Shown here in pieces: positions 7,867 through 16,857 of a DNA stretch of 64,000 nt. The notes under the pieces were generated by a model, which was given only the letters and a program-made list of their open reading frames with translations, did not search any database and was not told the DNA's origin. This stretch comes from Lewinellaceae bacterium (GTDB lineage: Bacteria; Bacteroidota; Bacteroidia; Chitinophagales; Saprospiraceae). Made by a program: the position numbers and the translations under genes. The DNA is taken from contig JADJFA010000022.1 in the NCBI GenBank assembly GCA_016708875.1, forward strand, positions 1 to 64,000, read 5' to 3'. Within the stretch, counting starts at the first letter, position 1. Each line of letters starts with the position of its first letter.

Positions 7867-9747
7867 ATGGCTTCCAAAACCTGTGAGGGTTTTAAAACCT
7901 CACAGGTTTGCAGCTTGCCCACTGCCTACGGCTTTCTGCTACTGCTATTTCTACTGCTTTCTCTCCCCGCCTGTTCCCAGCCCAATTTTACCGCCAACGA
8001 CATCGTGCCTCCCATGCCCGGAACCTTCGATTATGGATCTAACATGGGCTTTTTCCCTCCAAATTACGGCGATAAAGTATTGGCTGCACTCGCACAGGAA
8101 TATGGCGCGACGAGTATCCGCCCCGGTCTATTTCATCATTTTTTGGATTATTGGGGATACGACAGCCGCAAGGAACATTTCCAGTATTACGACAGCATTG
8201 GTTTGCGCAATGTGATGGCAATCATTGGATTCCCGTCTGAAACCGCCCGCGACCCGGCCTTTTACTGCCCCAACGAACGGAGCGAAATGTTTGATGATTT
8301 GTACAAACCGATTTGGGACAACGGTGAAAACGGAACACCCGTAAACGATGCAAATCCATACGCCCTGTATGTTTGGAAAATCGCAACCACCTACAAAGGC
8401 TTGATCAAAACGTATGAGGTGTGGAATGAGCCAGATTTTGGCAGTAATGGATGGCTACCACCCGGCCAAGCTGGAAATTGGTGGGAAAATGTGCCGCAGC
8501 CCTGTGAAACGAAATTAAAATCGCCCCCGTTTTTCTATATTCGGACCCTGCGAATCAGTTACGAAGTCATCAAAAGTGTTGATCACGACGCTCTTGTGGC
8601 GGTTGGAGGATTGGGCTGGCCGAGTTTTCTGGACGTGATTTGCCGATATACCGACGAGCCTTTCGAGGGCAAAGAAGTGCCTGATAAGTACCCATTCAAA
8701 GGCGGAGCGTATTTCGATTGCATGAGTTTCCATGCTTACCCACATTTCGACAATTCGTTGCGCGAGTGGGACGAGGATACCGGGAGTTTTCGCAATTTCA
8801 GGCATTCCGATGCGGCCATGGAGGGCGTATGGGCGCAGAAAAACAAGTTTAAAACCGTGCTTGACAAATACGGCTACAACAACAGTGTTTATCCGGAAAA
8901 ACTTTGGGTTTGTTCGGAGTTCAACATTCCCCGACGGACATTTGGTGACTATATTGGCTCGGAAGCGGCGCAGGTCAATTTTTTGATCAAAACCCTCGTA
9001 ACTGCGCAGATGAACGACATGGCGCAAATGCACGTCTACTCCATCGCTGATGAAAAACCAGAAAAGAAGGCTGATAACGAGTTCGCATACATGGGTTTGT
9101 TCAAAAATCTGGATCAGGTTCCAAGCGGAAAGGCCCAGCCGAACGCCATTGCCTGGGCCATGAAAACCACCACTGAACTCCTAAAAAACGCCCGATACGA
9201 CGCATCCAGAACGGCTGAATTGAATTTGCCCTCCAACGTTCGTGGCGGAGCATTCCGCAACAACCAGGGGCAATATACATACGTGCTTTGGGCAGTGACC
9301 AGTTATGACCGAGACGAAGCCGCTGATGCCGAGTACGCTTTTCCGGCAGAATTCACGCTTAAATACATGGATGCCAAACCCTGGCATCACAGCCAGTCGG
9401 GGGCGCATTACCTGATGAATGCCAAGCAATTGAAACTCACAGGCAGTCCGATTTTCCTGACAGAAACGTTCATCACAAACGACTACCCGAAATCACCTAA
9501 AGTGGTACCGAACCCCGCAGTGGACGGCCGGGCGGTATTTGAGTTCTGGATGTTCGAGGAAGCCATAGCCACGGTAGATGTGTATGATGCCAGCGGAAGG
9601 CAGGTTGCAAAACTGATGGACGCTGATTGGCTTATCGTTGGCCCACAAGCCTTGCCGCTTGATTTGAGCCACTTACCCAAGGGCACTTATTATGTACGTT
9701 TGGCTACGCCGGAGAGCAATTTGACGGTGGGAGTGGTGAAGAATTGA
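7867..9747 (+). CDS. Secreted clan-A type glycoside hydrolase with T9SS tail
   Basis: A 626-residue protein. After a hydrophobic leader that ends in a lipobox-like LPACSQ come a (beta/alpha)8 catalytic domain and a T9SS type A sorting domain (VVPNPAVDGRAVF...GTYYVRLATP). Likely acid/base is E188 in EVWNEPDFG and likely nucleophile E351 in VCSEFNI; both lie at strand ends at the spacing typical of clan GH-A (GH39 or GH5-like). It probably cleaves a polysaccharide outside the cell; substrate unknown. The leader is odd: right after ATG 7867 it is encoded by a palindrome (7876-7909) giving KTCEGFKTSQV, and only then does the hydrophobic stretch start. Confidence 0.75.
   Translation: MASKTCEGFKTSQVCSLPTAYGFLLLLFLLLSLPACSQPNFTANDIVPPMPGTFDYGSNMGFFPPNYGDKVLAALAQEYGATSIRPGLFHHFLDYWGYDSRKEHFQYYDSIGLRNVMAIIGFPSETARDPAFYCPNERSEMFDDLYKPIWDNGENGTPVNDANPYALYVWKIATTYKGLIKTYEVWNEPDFGSNGWLPPGQAGNWWENVPQPCETKLKSPPFFYIRTLRISYEVIKSVDHDALVAVGGLGWPSFLDVICRYTDEPFEGKEVPDKYPFKGGAYFDCMSFHAYPHFDNSLREWDEDTGSFRNFRHSDAAMEGVWAQKNKFKTVLDKYGYNNSVYPEKLWVCSEFNIPRRTFGDYIGSEAAQVNFLIKTLVTAQMNDMAQMHVYSIADEKPEKKADNEFAYMGLFKNLDQVPSGKAQPNAIAWAMKTTTELLKNARYDASRTAELNLPSNVRGGAFRNNQGQYTYVLWAVTSYDRDEAADAEYAFPAEFTLKYMDAKPWHHSQSGAHYLMNAKQLKLTGSPIFLTETFITNDYPKSPKVVPNPAVDGRAVFEFWMFEEAIATVDVYDASGRQVAKLMDADWLIVGPQALPLDLSHLPKGTYYVRLATPESNLTVGVVKN
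7876..7909. repeat. Palindrome AAACCTGTGAGG within the leader of the glycoside hydrolase
   Basis: Inverted repeat AAACCTGTGAGG / CCTCACAGGTTT around a GTTTTAAAA centre. It is translated in frame between the ATG and the signal sequence. Confidence 0.8.
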
Positions 9748-9876
9748 GGAATCCTGGCCATTTCTTGGATTTCTCCCACATCACTCCAGCGGGTGATAGA
9801 AATCATTATTCTTGCGTAATTGTCTCCATAAATTTGTTGTATTGCAGAAATGTTAACCCTGTAGTGTTCATTTATT

Positions 9877-10547
9877 TTGCGTACAATACTGATAATTTCC
9901 CTCCTCGTGTTTTTGACCCATACTATTGAAGCGCAAGCAAAAATTAGTTTTGGTCTGGCCTATGCCCCCACATTTGCCCAAATAGATGATTTAGGCAATC
10001 GGTCACAAAAACATAGATATGGGCAACAGAGCATCCTTTATGCAAAATGGCGATCGGAAAAGCACTTTTCCTATATCGCGGGTTTGGGATACTCTTTTAT
10101 TCAGACGGAATACAGCAACATCGTGCCATATACTCACGAAATTTTCACCACTTGGTTTAGGCATCATGATATTCTGCTCCCTTTTAAATTGCAATACTCC
10201 TTTTCCACCAAGCCCAGCAGGCTGATTTTTGTTGGAGGAATAATACCCAGCATCAACTTAAATAGAAATGTTCAGGAGACAAGCTATTATTCCTATTCAA
10301 CACCTTCTTTCGCAAGGAATGTGACGAATGAACAAGGTTATAGATGGTTGGATGCATTTATTACCCTTGGAATAGGATATGAATATAAAATAAAGCAAGG
10401 CGGCCGCATCTATATTGAGCCAAACTTCAGCACCAATTTTTTTACCGAGCTATTGTACATACCAAAGTATCTTTTCTATAAACAAAAGATACTTACCCTC
10501 CGGAGGTGAGTACCGTTGGTATTGAAGTGGGATATTTTTTGAAATAG
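9877..10547 (+). CDS. Small outer-membrane beta-barrel protein (frameshifted near its end)
   Basis: Signal peptide MRTILIISLLVFLTHTIEAQ followed by about 200 residues of alternating aromatic/polar strands (YIAGLGYSFIQTEY, FVGGIIPSINLNRN, ITLGIGYEYKIKQGGRIYIEP), as in the PorT/outer-membrane beta-barrel families. The uninterrupted reading stops at 10509 with KILTLRR. Adding one A to the AAAA run at 10484-10487 gives KQKDTYPPEVSTVGIEVGY and then FLK, a proper last beta strand, ending at 10547. I annotate the restored form. Function unknown; it stands alone after the glycoside hydrolase. Confidence 0.7.
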
Positions 10548-10649
10548 ACTTGATTACGGGGTGAGTACTTATTCACAACGAATTGTCGAATACAATTACG
10601 GCTTTCCCCAATTCTGTATCTCCAACATAACTGTCAGCAATGAAATGCG

Positions 10650-11828
10650 CTACAATTTCTCAATCACAATCGCCGTAGCGCCCCCTCCTCCATTACAAAT
10701 AGCTGCCAAGCCCAGTTTCCCATTTTTCTGGTGCAGCACATTGTTCAGCGTTGTCACGATACGCGCCCCTGACGCACCGAGCGGGTGACCGAGTGACACC
10801 GCACCGCCAAACACATTGGTCTGATCGTGTCGGATGTCCATTACTTGTTCAAAAGCCATGGTGACGACCGCAAAAGCTTCGTTGACCTCAAAAAAGTCAA
10901 TGTCGTTTTTTGAGACGCCTGCCATTTTGAGGGCCTTCGGTGCAGCAATTGTAGGGGTTGTGGTAAACCATTCAGGTTCCTGTTCGGCATCTGCAAAACC
11001 GCGAATCTTGGCGATGGGCTTAAGTCCGAGGCGTTTTACTGCATCCGCACTGGCCAATATGAGTGCTGCTGCACCGTCATTTATCGTACTGGCGTTCGCG
11101 GCAGTTACGGTTCCGTCGGACGTGAAAGCCGGACGCAAACCAGGAATTTTATCGAACATTACTTTTTTAAACTCCTCGTCTTCAAGGATTTGAATCGGAT
11201 CACCTTTTTTCTGTGCAATGCTAACGGGAACGATTTCAGATTTGAAAAGCCCCCCTTCCGTGGCAGCAGCGGCGCGTTTGTAGGAATCAATCGCAAAAGC
11301 ATCCTGTGCTTCGCGGCTGATGGCGTACTTCACCGCCGTAGCGTCGGCGCAAACGCCCATGGCTTTTTGATTGTACACATCGGTTAGACCGTCTTTGGCA
11401 AGGCCATCCACGAGTTCACCATTGCCGTATTTGTAGCCCCAACGGGCATTGGGCAGGTAGTAGGGTATCTGCGACATATTTTCCATGCCGCCCGCCACAA
11501 CGATATCATTGAGGCCCAACATGATACTCTGCGCCCCCAGAGTGATGCATTTCATGCCCGAAGCGCAGACTTTATTGACGGTCGTACAAGTAACAGAATC
11601 CGGGATGCCCGCAAAACGCGCTGCCTGGCGAGCGGGGGCTTGACCGAGGTTGGCACTCACGACATTGCCCATCAATACTTCGTTCACTTGATCGGCGGCA
11701 ACGCCTGCTTTTTCGAGCGCGCCACGAATGGCTGCTGCGCCGAGTTGGGTAGCGGAGACTCCCGCCAGATTTCCGCCAAAACTTCCAATGGGGGTGCGAA
11801 CGGCGGAGATTATGAATACTTCTTGCAT
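10650..11828 (-). CDS. Acetyl-CoA C-acetyltransferase (thiolase)
   Basis: Cytoplasmic enzyme that joins two acetyl-CoA or cleaves acetoacetyl-CoA. The 392 residues match the usual thiolase length. The start (EVFIISAVRTPIGSFGG), the acylated cysteine C88 in NKVCASGMK, the motif NEAFAVV, the histidine motif GHPLGASGARI and the second catalytic cysteine in CNGGGGA are all present. It is transcribed alone on the minus strand. Fatty-acid beta-oxidation or polyhydroxyalkanoate/ketone metabolism are both possible roles; nothing nearby settles which. Confidence 0.95.
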   Translation of the reverse strand: MQEVFIISAVRTPIGSFGGNLAGVSATQLGAAAIRGALEKAGVAADQVNEVLMGNVVSANLGQAPARQAARFAGIPDSVTCTTVNKVCASGMKCITLGAQSIMLGLNDIVVAGGMENMSQIPYYLPNARWGYKYGNGELVDGLAKDGLTDVYNQKAMGVCADATAVKYAISREAQDAFAIDSYKRAAAATEGGLFKSEIVPVSIAQKKGDPIQILEDEEFKKVMFDKIPGLRPAFTSDGTVTAANASTINDGAAALILASADAVKRLGLKPIAKIRGFADAEQEPEWFTTTPTIAAPKALKMAGVSKNDIDFFEVNEAFAVVTMAFEQVMDIRHDQTNVFGGAVSLGHPLGASGARIVTTLNNVLHQKNGKLGLAAICNGGGGATAIVIEKL

Positions 11829-11904
11829 GACAAAATATGGTTAGGCTAAACTGTTGATATGCGTATTTGAGGATTCGGGGATTTGAACAAGTGTGATGGG
11901 TGGA

Positions 11905-12207
11905 TTAGGATTTCAGCGGTGGATTCAAGGGCCTTGCACTATGTTTAACTGCAAGTATCCTGATTTCGGGAGATTGAGAAACAAAATAAATGATGCGGTA
12001 TTTCTCCACCACCAGCTCTCTGATAGATGGGAGGCCAATTTCTCCCACAATTTTTCCAAGTAAAGGGAATTGCTCTATTAGCTCCGTCCGCTCAAAAATA
12101 GCATCCAGAAGCATGTCAGCATATTTCTCAGATTTTTCAGAATGAAAAGCATAAAGCGAGTGAAGGTCGTCTGATGCCTCGGTATCCCAGACTACTGTTT
12201 TCGCCAT
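11905..12207 (-). CDS. ParE/RelE-family toxin
   Basis: A 100-residue protein with the ParE/RelE fold pattern: an N-terminal strand (KTVVWDTEASDDL), two helices, then the central strands IRELVVEKYRIIYFV and EIRILAVKHSARP. Members either poison gyrase (ParE) or cut mRNA on the ribosome (RelE). The EKYRIIYFV arrangement looks more like ParE, but activity cannot be told from sequence. It follows the antitoxin gene with a 16-bp overlap, the usual toxin-antitoxin order. Confidence 0.8.
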   Translation of the reverse strand: MAKTVVWDTEASDDLHSLYAFHSEKSEKYADMLLDAIFERTELIEQFPLLGKIVGEIGLPSIRELVVEKYRIIYFVSQSPEIRILAVKHSARPLNPPLKS

Positions 12208-12527
12208 TGCTTTGCCTGGGTTTTCATGTTTTGATTAGAGACACCTTCCACTCCAAGTCTCATTCTATTCAACGCAGCACCAACACGCTCAACAATCTCT
12301 GCTTTCTCAACCAGCTCCTCTTGAGATTCACTCTTTGTACTTTGTTCAAAAAGCAGGTATGAATCTTCCTCGGTAAAGGTTTGGATACCGCCTAATTTAG
12401 TCGCCATTTGAGCGGCTTTTTGAACCAAGTCGCGGTACTTTAGCCATTCTACATAAGCCAACACCTTGTTTTGCAAGTCGCTAGGCAATGTGGTAACTTC
12501 ATTTTGTATGCGCGTTGCTGTGCTCAT
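12192..12527 (-). CDS. Antitoxin-like partner of the ParE/RelE toxin
   Basis: A 111-residue acidic protein beginning with a helix pattern (VTTLPSDLQNKVLAYVEWLKYRD) known from DUF2281-type antitoxin-like proteins. A middle stretch (IQTFTEEDSYLLFEQ) and a charged C-terminal helix probably wrap the toxin. Its stop overlaps the toxin start by 16 bp, so the two are translated together. The role as antitoxin is inferred from this arrangement; no DNA-binding motif of a classical family is obvious. Confidence 0.65.
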   Translation of the reverse strand: MSTATRIQNEVTTLPSDLQNKVLAYVEWLKYRDLVQKAAQMATKLGGIQTFTEEDSYLLFEQSTKSESQEELVEKAEIVERVGAALNRMRLGVEGVSNQNMKTQAKQWRKQ

Positions 12528-12551
12528 AGGTTGAATAATTTTGCTGCAAAG

Positions 12552-13491
12552 TTAATGCATCCTGGCCCGCTTCGCCATCCAGGTCTGCAGGATTGGCAAA
12601 AATCCCTGGTTGATATCAGCCTCCACAAAGTCAATCTTGAACTGCAAACATTTCATGCGCAGCTGTTCGGTAAACACCCCAACTTGTTTGGTGTAATATT
12701 CCTTCACCTGATTGGGTTGAAGGCGCACTTCCTCGCCATTTTCCATGTCAATAAAAACATAGGGGCGGTTCTCGAACTCAAAATCCAGCTCCTTGCTTTT
12801 GTCGGTGACGTGGAACAGGATGACCTCGTGTTTGGCGTGCCGCAAGTGTTGCAATGCAGCAAAAACTTCCTCCGCTTTTTCAGGATTCTCCATCACGTCG
12901 GTAAAAACGACTACAAGAGAGCGCCGGTGGAAAGCTTCGGCTACCTGGTGCAGGCTGGAAGCAAGGTCTGTGGGTTTGTTAAGTTGCGGATTCTCAATGC
13001 GTTCTATAAGCTTGGAAAGCAGTAGCCGGTAGTGAACCGTGCTGGATTTCGCCCCGGTACTAAAGCGCAGTTCGTCGTCAAAAAGCGTAAGCCCGAAAGC
13101 ATCGCGCTGGCGTTTGAGCGCATTCATTAGTACCGCAGCGGATTGTGCGGCAAAGCAGAATTTGTTGCTGTATTTGTATTTTTCCGGGTTGTTTCTCGTC
13201 CCAGGGGTAATACATCGTCGAAGAAGCGTCTACCACGATGTGGCATCGCAAGTTTGTCTCTTCTTCATAGCGTTTGGAGAAAAGTTTGTCGGTACGACCG
13301 TACACTTTCCAGTCCAAGTTGCGCGTGCTTTCGCCTGCGTTGTAGAGCCGGTGTTCTGCAAATTCGACTGAAAAACCGTGGAATGGGCTGCGATGAAGTC
13401 CCACGATAAAGCCCTCCACTACCTGACTGGCCAGCAGTTCGAGGTTACTGCCAAGGGCGCGGATATCTTGGGTTTCAAGTATTTGTGACAT
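12552..13491 (-). CDS. DUF58 protein, vWA-like (frameshifted)
   Basis: Two overlapping frames form one DUF58 protein of about 310 residues. The first part has ETQDIRALGSNLELLASQVVEGF, GIxH-like HRSPFHGFSVEF, RNLDWKVYGRTDKLFSKRYE and the vWA-type metal motif VVDASSTMYY. The second has AAVLMNALKRQRDAFGLTLF, SLVVVFTDVMEN and a C-terminal strand region. Removing one base from the five-T run at 13179-13183 (plus strand) joins them. DUF58 proteins often lie with MoxR ATPases in aerotolerance-type operons; no MoxR gene is nearby here. Confidence 0.85.
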
Positions 13492-13534
13492 TTTTTTGTT
13501 GTTCGTTCCTGATTGGGTCTAGTTTGCATACCGT

Positions 13535-13582
13535 TTTACCCGCCGAAAAGAAGCGCAAAGGTAGGGACTTTCGGCGGCGGGG
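13535..13582. repeat. GGCGGGT-family palindrome with long loop
   Basis: TTTTACCCGCCGAAAAG (13535) pairs with CTTTCGGCGGCGGGG (ending 13582); a 15-20 bp loop separates the arms. It lies between the DUF58 and VanW genes. No flanking direct repeat was found. Confidence 0.6.
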
Positions 13583-13594
13583 CTAAGCCTGTTC

Positions 13595-14317
13595 CTATCT
13601 TTTCATCGTTTCGTACCAAGAAACAGCCAGCACTTTTGGGCCATTATGCGTCGTCAGTTCTGTGGTTTCCACTTTTTCCAGCATGTCCAGGCGCTGGCGT
13701 CGGAATTCGATGTTTTTGAGTGGTATCTTTTGAGTAGAAAAAAGACTAAAAACCACCTCGGCTTCACTGATTTCAAAACGGAAAACAATTGGAAAGTCGA
13801 AAGGGTTGGCCACCCGCAAATCTTTGTAACCAAAAACCACCGTCGCGTCCGCGCCCAAGGGTGAAAAACGCTCCTCTTCCGTATAAATATCCACAGAATG
13901 CGGGTGTCGTTCGTGGATTTCCAGGCCTGCCATCAGCGACAATTGGTAAATTATGCCCGAAATCTGACACAGTCCGCCTCCCACTTCGGCGCTCAGTTGG
14001 CCACGCACAATGTTGCGCGAGGCGCGAAAACCTCGGCGTTCGGACGGCGGCCCCACGATTTCCCAAAAAGAAAAAACCGCGCCTGGTCGAAGCAGCAAAC
14101 CGTCAATGGAAGTTGTGGCCAGCCGGAGGTTAGCTAGTTTGTTTACGAACGTTGCACCGGGGCGGATGGGCTGTGCCAATGGGTGGCTGAGCCAGTTGGC
14201 CAATTCGTCAGACGCAATTTTTGAACGCGCAAACAATCCGGATTCTCCGCTTCGCCAATCTTGGAAAACGCGGAGCCTTTGTCGGACAAACCGTTTGATT
14301 TCTTTCCAAATCTTCAT
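13595..14317 (-). CDS. VanW family protein
   Basis: A 240-residue VanW-type protein. The diagnostic motif is FSFWEIVGPPSERRGF followed by EVGGGLCQISGIIYQLSLMAGLEIHERHPHS (quoted in pieces: EVGGGLCQISGIIYQ, AGLEIHERHPH) and VANPFDFPIVF. VanW was named from a vancomycin-resistance cluster but its biochemical role remains unknown. ATG 14317 overlaps the stop of the upstream methyltransferase by 4 bp, so the two are translationally coupled. No signal peptide is seen with this start. Confidence 0.9.
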   Translation of the reverse strand: MKIWKEIKRFVRQRLRVFQDWRSGESGLFARSKIASDELANWLSHPLAQPIRPGATFVNKLANLRLATTSIDGLLLRPGAVFSFWEIVGPPSERRGFRASRNIVRGQLSAEVGGGLCQISGIIYQLSLMAGLEIHERHPHSVDIYTEEERFSPLGADATVVFGYKDLRVANPFDFPIVFRFEISEAEVVFSLFSTQKIPLKNIEFRRQRLDMLEKVETTELTTHNGPKVLAVSWYETMKR

Positions 14318-14988
14318 TTTTTCTGCAAGCAAACGAGGACGTAAGATGCATACTCTTTCAAGAAAGATTGGCACAAAACTGTATCGAAGGGTAGCAAGGC
14401 GATACGCAGCGATGCAGGTATGCGGTGAATTGGAAAGAACAAAACTCCTTGACTTTCAACGACTTGCCAATAATTTGCGGTCAAATTCGAAACCTTTTCC
14501 AAACTCATTTCATTAGAGCCGTGCCAGTTTTGGCCATGATGGCCGCCCGTTATTTTTCGCCTTTTTTGAGAAGGAAAATCAAAAATGAGCCGTCCGCCGG
14601 GGCGCAGCACCCGGTACGCTTCGTCCAAAACTCCAGAGCTGGTTACGGTATCGAGATGCATAAAAAAGTGCAGCGAAAAGATGGCATTGAACGCCTCATT
14701 AGCAAATGGCAATTGCGTCGCTTCGCCGTGTATGAGGTTTTTAGACGGGTGTTTTTGCCGGGCCTCAGCGAGCATCTGTGTACTGAAATCACAGCCGGTT
14801 TCGGCAAATTCAAGCATTCGGCCCGTACCGCAAGCAAGATCAAGCACATGCTCGGGCGAGATTCCGCGCAGCAACTTGGCCAATACCTGGCGCTCCTGGC
14901 GATGGATAAATTGCCCGTATGCATTGCCAAACCTCGACTGGTCGTAGTCGGGCGCGAGCGCATCGTAGTAAGTGGAAATATTGTCCAT
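14314..14988 (-). CDS. Class I SAM-dependent methyltransferase
   Basis: A 224-residue protein with the Rossmann motif I HVLDLACGTGRMLEFA near residue 50 and motifs FSLHFFMHLD and LRPGGRLIFDFPS. ATG 14988 gives MDNISTYYDALAPDYDQ, a typical N-terminus for UbiE/methyltransferase-11 type enzymes. The substrate is unknown. It does not show the conserved cysteines of ArsM arsenite methyltransferases, so I do not assign it that role although it follows arsS by 61 bp and overlaps the VanW gene by 4 bp. Confidence 0.85.
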   Translation of the reverse strand: MDNISTYYDALAPDYDQSRFGNAYGQFIHRQERQVLAKLLRGISPEHVLDLACGTGRMLEFAETGCDFSTQMLAEARQKHPSKNLIHGEATQLPFANEAFNAIFSLHFFMHLDTVTSSGVLDEAYRVLRPGGRLIFDFPSQKRRKITGGHHGQNWHGSNEMSLEKVSNLTANYWQVVESQGVLFFPIHRIPASLRIALLPFDTVLCQSFLKEYASYVLVCLQKK

Positions 14989-15049
14989 GAAGACAAATCG
15001 TGGGTAAAAATCCCAATTTATTCGCATCCAAGCTCACAATATCCAAAGA

Positions 15050-16123
15050 TCACGCCACTTGTCCTCCGCAACTAGAACCCGCACCCGCTGTACAACCATA
15101 ACAATGCTGGTTGAGTACAATGTCTCGGCTTTCAAGTGCGCTCAAGTCAAAGTCATTAATATGGGTGCCTTTGCTGGTAACTTTCAAGTCGAGCATCTGA
15201 TTGAAATCACAGTCGTACAGATAGCCGTCCCAGCCAACGGAAATGGTGTTTCGACACATCACACCTGCTACCGCCGAAGGGTTAAATGCGTCGAGTAGTG
15301 TCTGCATATAAGTCTCATACTGACCATTTTCGAGCATATAATCCAGAAACCGACTGATGGGCATATTTGTAATGGCGTAAAGGGAGTTGAAGTCAATGTC
15401 GAACTTGCGCTTGAGTTGGCGCTTGAATTCGGACTCCAGCGAGGCTTGGTTCCCCGGCAAAAAAGTACCAGTTGGATTGTACACCAGATTCAGTTTCAAG
15501 TCCGAATTTTCTTTCCCATATCCTACTGCATTGAGCATTTGCATCGCTTTGATGCTGTCGTCAAACACTCCGTCGCCGCGTTGCGCATCCGTGCGGTGGG
15601 CTGAATAATGCGGCAACGACGACACTACTTCCACCTGATGTTCAGCAAAAAACACAGGCAGATCGTGGAATTTTTTGTTCGATACGATGATGGTCAGGTT
15701 GCAACGAACCATCACTTTTTTGCCCAATTTGCGGCATTCCACCACAAACCAGCGAAAATGCGGGTTCATTTCCGGCGCGCCTCCTGTAATGTCTACCGTC
15801 ATGATATCATGGGCTGCAAGGATTTCAAGGCATTTTTCCAAGCTTTCACGCCCCATGTTCTCTTCCTTTTTATCAGGACCTGCATCCACGTGGCAGTGGG
15901 CACAGGTTTGGTTGCAGAGTTTGCCGATGTTGAGCTGAAAAATCTCGATGCGGGTCGGTTTGAGTACCCCATCTGAGAACCCAGCCTCCTTTATTTTTTT
16001 GGAAAAAAGCGGAAAGTGCTTATCGGTCAACGCATTGCCGTTCAGCACTTTGAGTTGAAAAAAAGTATCCGCTAATGCACTGTGCCTTGAAGTAAGCGAC
16101 TTTGTCTTTTGATGAATGCCCAT
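15050..16123 (-). CDS. arsS: Arsenosugar-type radical SAM protein ArsS
   Basis: A 357-residue radical SAM enzyme. The 4Fe-4S motif is C70/C74/C77 in CNQTCAHC, followed by HVDAGP, TVDITGGAPEMNPHF and the C-terminal cysteine-rich tail CDFNQMLDL...HCYGCTAGAGSSCGG. This is the radical SAM/Cys-rich family now named ArsS, thought to act in building arsenosugars; some homologues carry selenocysteine, but here the tail reads as ordinary cysteine. The gene 150 bp upstream on the same strand is the AhpD-like partner commonly found with it. Biochemical role is inferred from family. Confidence 0.88.
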   Translation of the reverse strand: MGIHQKTKSLTSRHSALADTFFQLKVLNGNALTDKHFPLFSKKIKEAGFSDGVLKPTRIEIFQLNIGKLCNQTCAHCHVDAGPDKKEENMGRESLEKCLEILAAHDIMTVDITGGAPEMNPHFRWFVVECRKLGKKVMVRCNLTIIVSNKKFHDLPVFFAEHQVEVVSSLPHYSAHRTDAQRGDGVFDDSIKAMQMLNAVGYGKENSDLKLNLVYNPTGTFLPGNQASLESEFKRQLKRKFDIDFNSLYAITNMPISRFLDYMLENGQYETYMQTLLDAFNPSAVAGVMCRNTISVGWDGYLYDCDFNQMLDLKVTSKGTHINDFDLSALESRDIVLNQHCYGCTAGAGSSCGGQVA

Positions 16124-16126
16124 GGA

Positions 16127-16274
16127 TTGGTGATTGGTTTAATAGTGATTGGGGGATGGGTGATTGGTGGATTGGTGATTGGTATAATGGTGATTGGTTG
16201 ATTGGATTAACAGCAATTGGAATCCCAATCACTAATACACCAGTCACCAATATACCAATCACCCGTCACCAACC
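16127..16274. repeat. GGTGATTGG tandem repeats with inverted copies
   Basis: Between the two arsS-cluster genes, the plus strand has repeated TGATTGGTGATTGG-like words at 16127-16205 and their complement (CCAATCACC, ACCAATATACCAATCACC) at 16223-16274, so the region can fold into one long imperfect hairpin. Related CACCGATC/CCAATCACC words recur at the end of mqnA (33020-33106). Confidence 0.75.
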
Positions 16275-16612
16275 TACATCACGATACCCTTGGCGTGATT
16301 CATCATTTGCGTGGAATAAACGAGGCTGCTGCCAGCCCGTATGGCGGCGGCAACATGGACGGCTTCCATCATTTGTTCTTCGTCGGCGCCTTTTTCGAGG
16401 CAGCCAGAGGTATAGGCGTCAATGCAATACGGGCATTGAACGGTGTGTGCCACCGCCAAAGCGATGAGTGCTTTTTCCCGTTCAGTGAGTGCTCCTTCTT
16501 TGAAAACTTCTCCGTAGTAGTCGAAGAATTTGTCTGCCATGGGCTTTTGCCACTCGCCAATATTGCCAAATTTCTTGAGGTCTTCGGGTTCAAAATAGTG
16601 TTTCTTATCCAT
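16274..16612 (-). CDS. AhpD-like protein linked to ArsS (carboxymuconolactone decarboxylase family)
   Basis: A 112-residue AhpD/CMD-fold protein with the redox pair CPYC in HTVQCPYCIDAYTSGCLEKGA and the conserved downstream helix. A small peroxidase-like family of this type regularly lies next to arsS. It probably works as a thiol-dependent peroxidase or reductase. It starts the minus-strand cluster; the stop falls at the edge of the repeat region that separates it from arsS. Confidence 0.85.
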   Translation of the reverse strand: MDKKHYFEPEDLKKFGNIGEWQKPMADKFFDYYGEVFKEGALTEREKALIALAVAHTVQCPYCIDAYTSGCLEKGADEEQMMEAVHVAAAIRAGSSLVYSTQMMNHAKGIVM

Positions 16613-16857
16613 GGGTAAATATGTAGTTTAGTGTTGAAGATAAACAGTTTAGAAAAGTAACTGAAACTTACGAAAGAGCCCTTTCAGAAGTTTTCAGCCG
16701 GGCAAATAAAGATGAATTTTTGTGAAGCACACTGAATTTGTGCACAGCAGTTAAGTAATGTTGGGCAGCGGACATCAAGCTCGTGCTTTGTCGTGAGGGC
16801 AACCTACCTTTGGGCTTTATTTTGCAAGAACAATCCACACAAACACAATATTTTGAC

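Noticed and set aside
14314..14988. ArsM arsenite methyltransferase
   Set aside because: The conserved cysteines of ArsM are missing; the gene is kept as a general methyltransferase.
15050..15100. Selenocysteine in the ArsS tail
   Set aside because: The tail reads SSCGG with an ordinary TGC/TGT codon; no in-frame TGA is present at that position.
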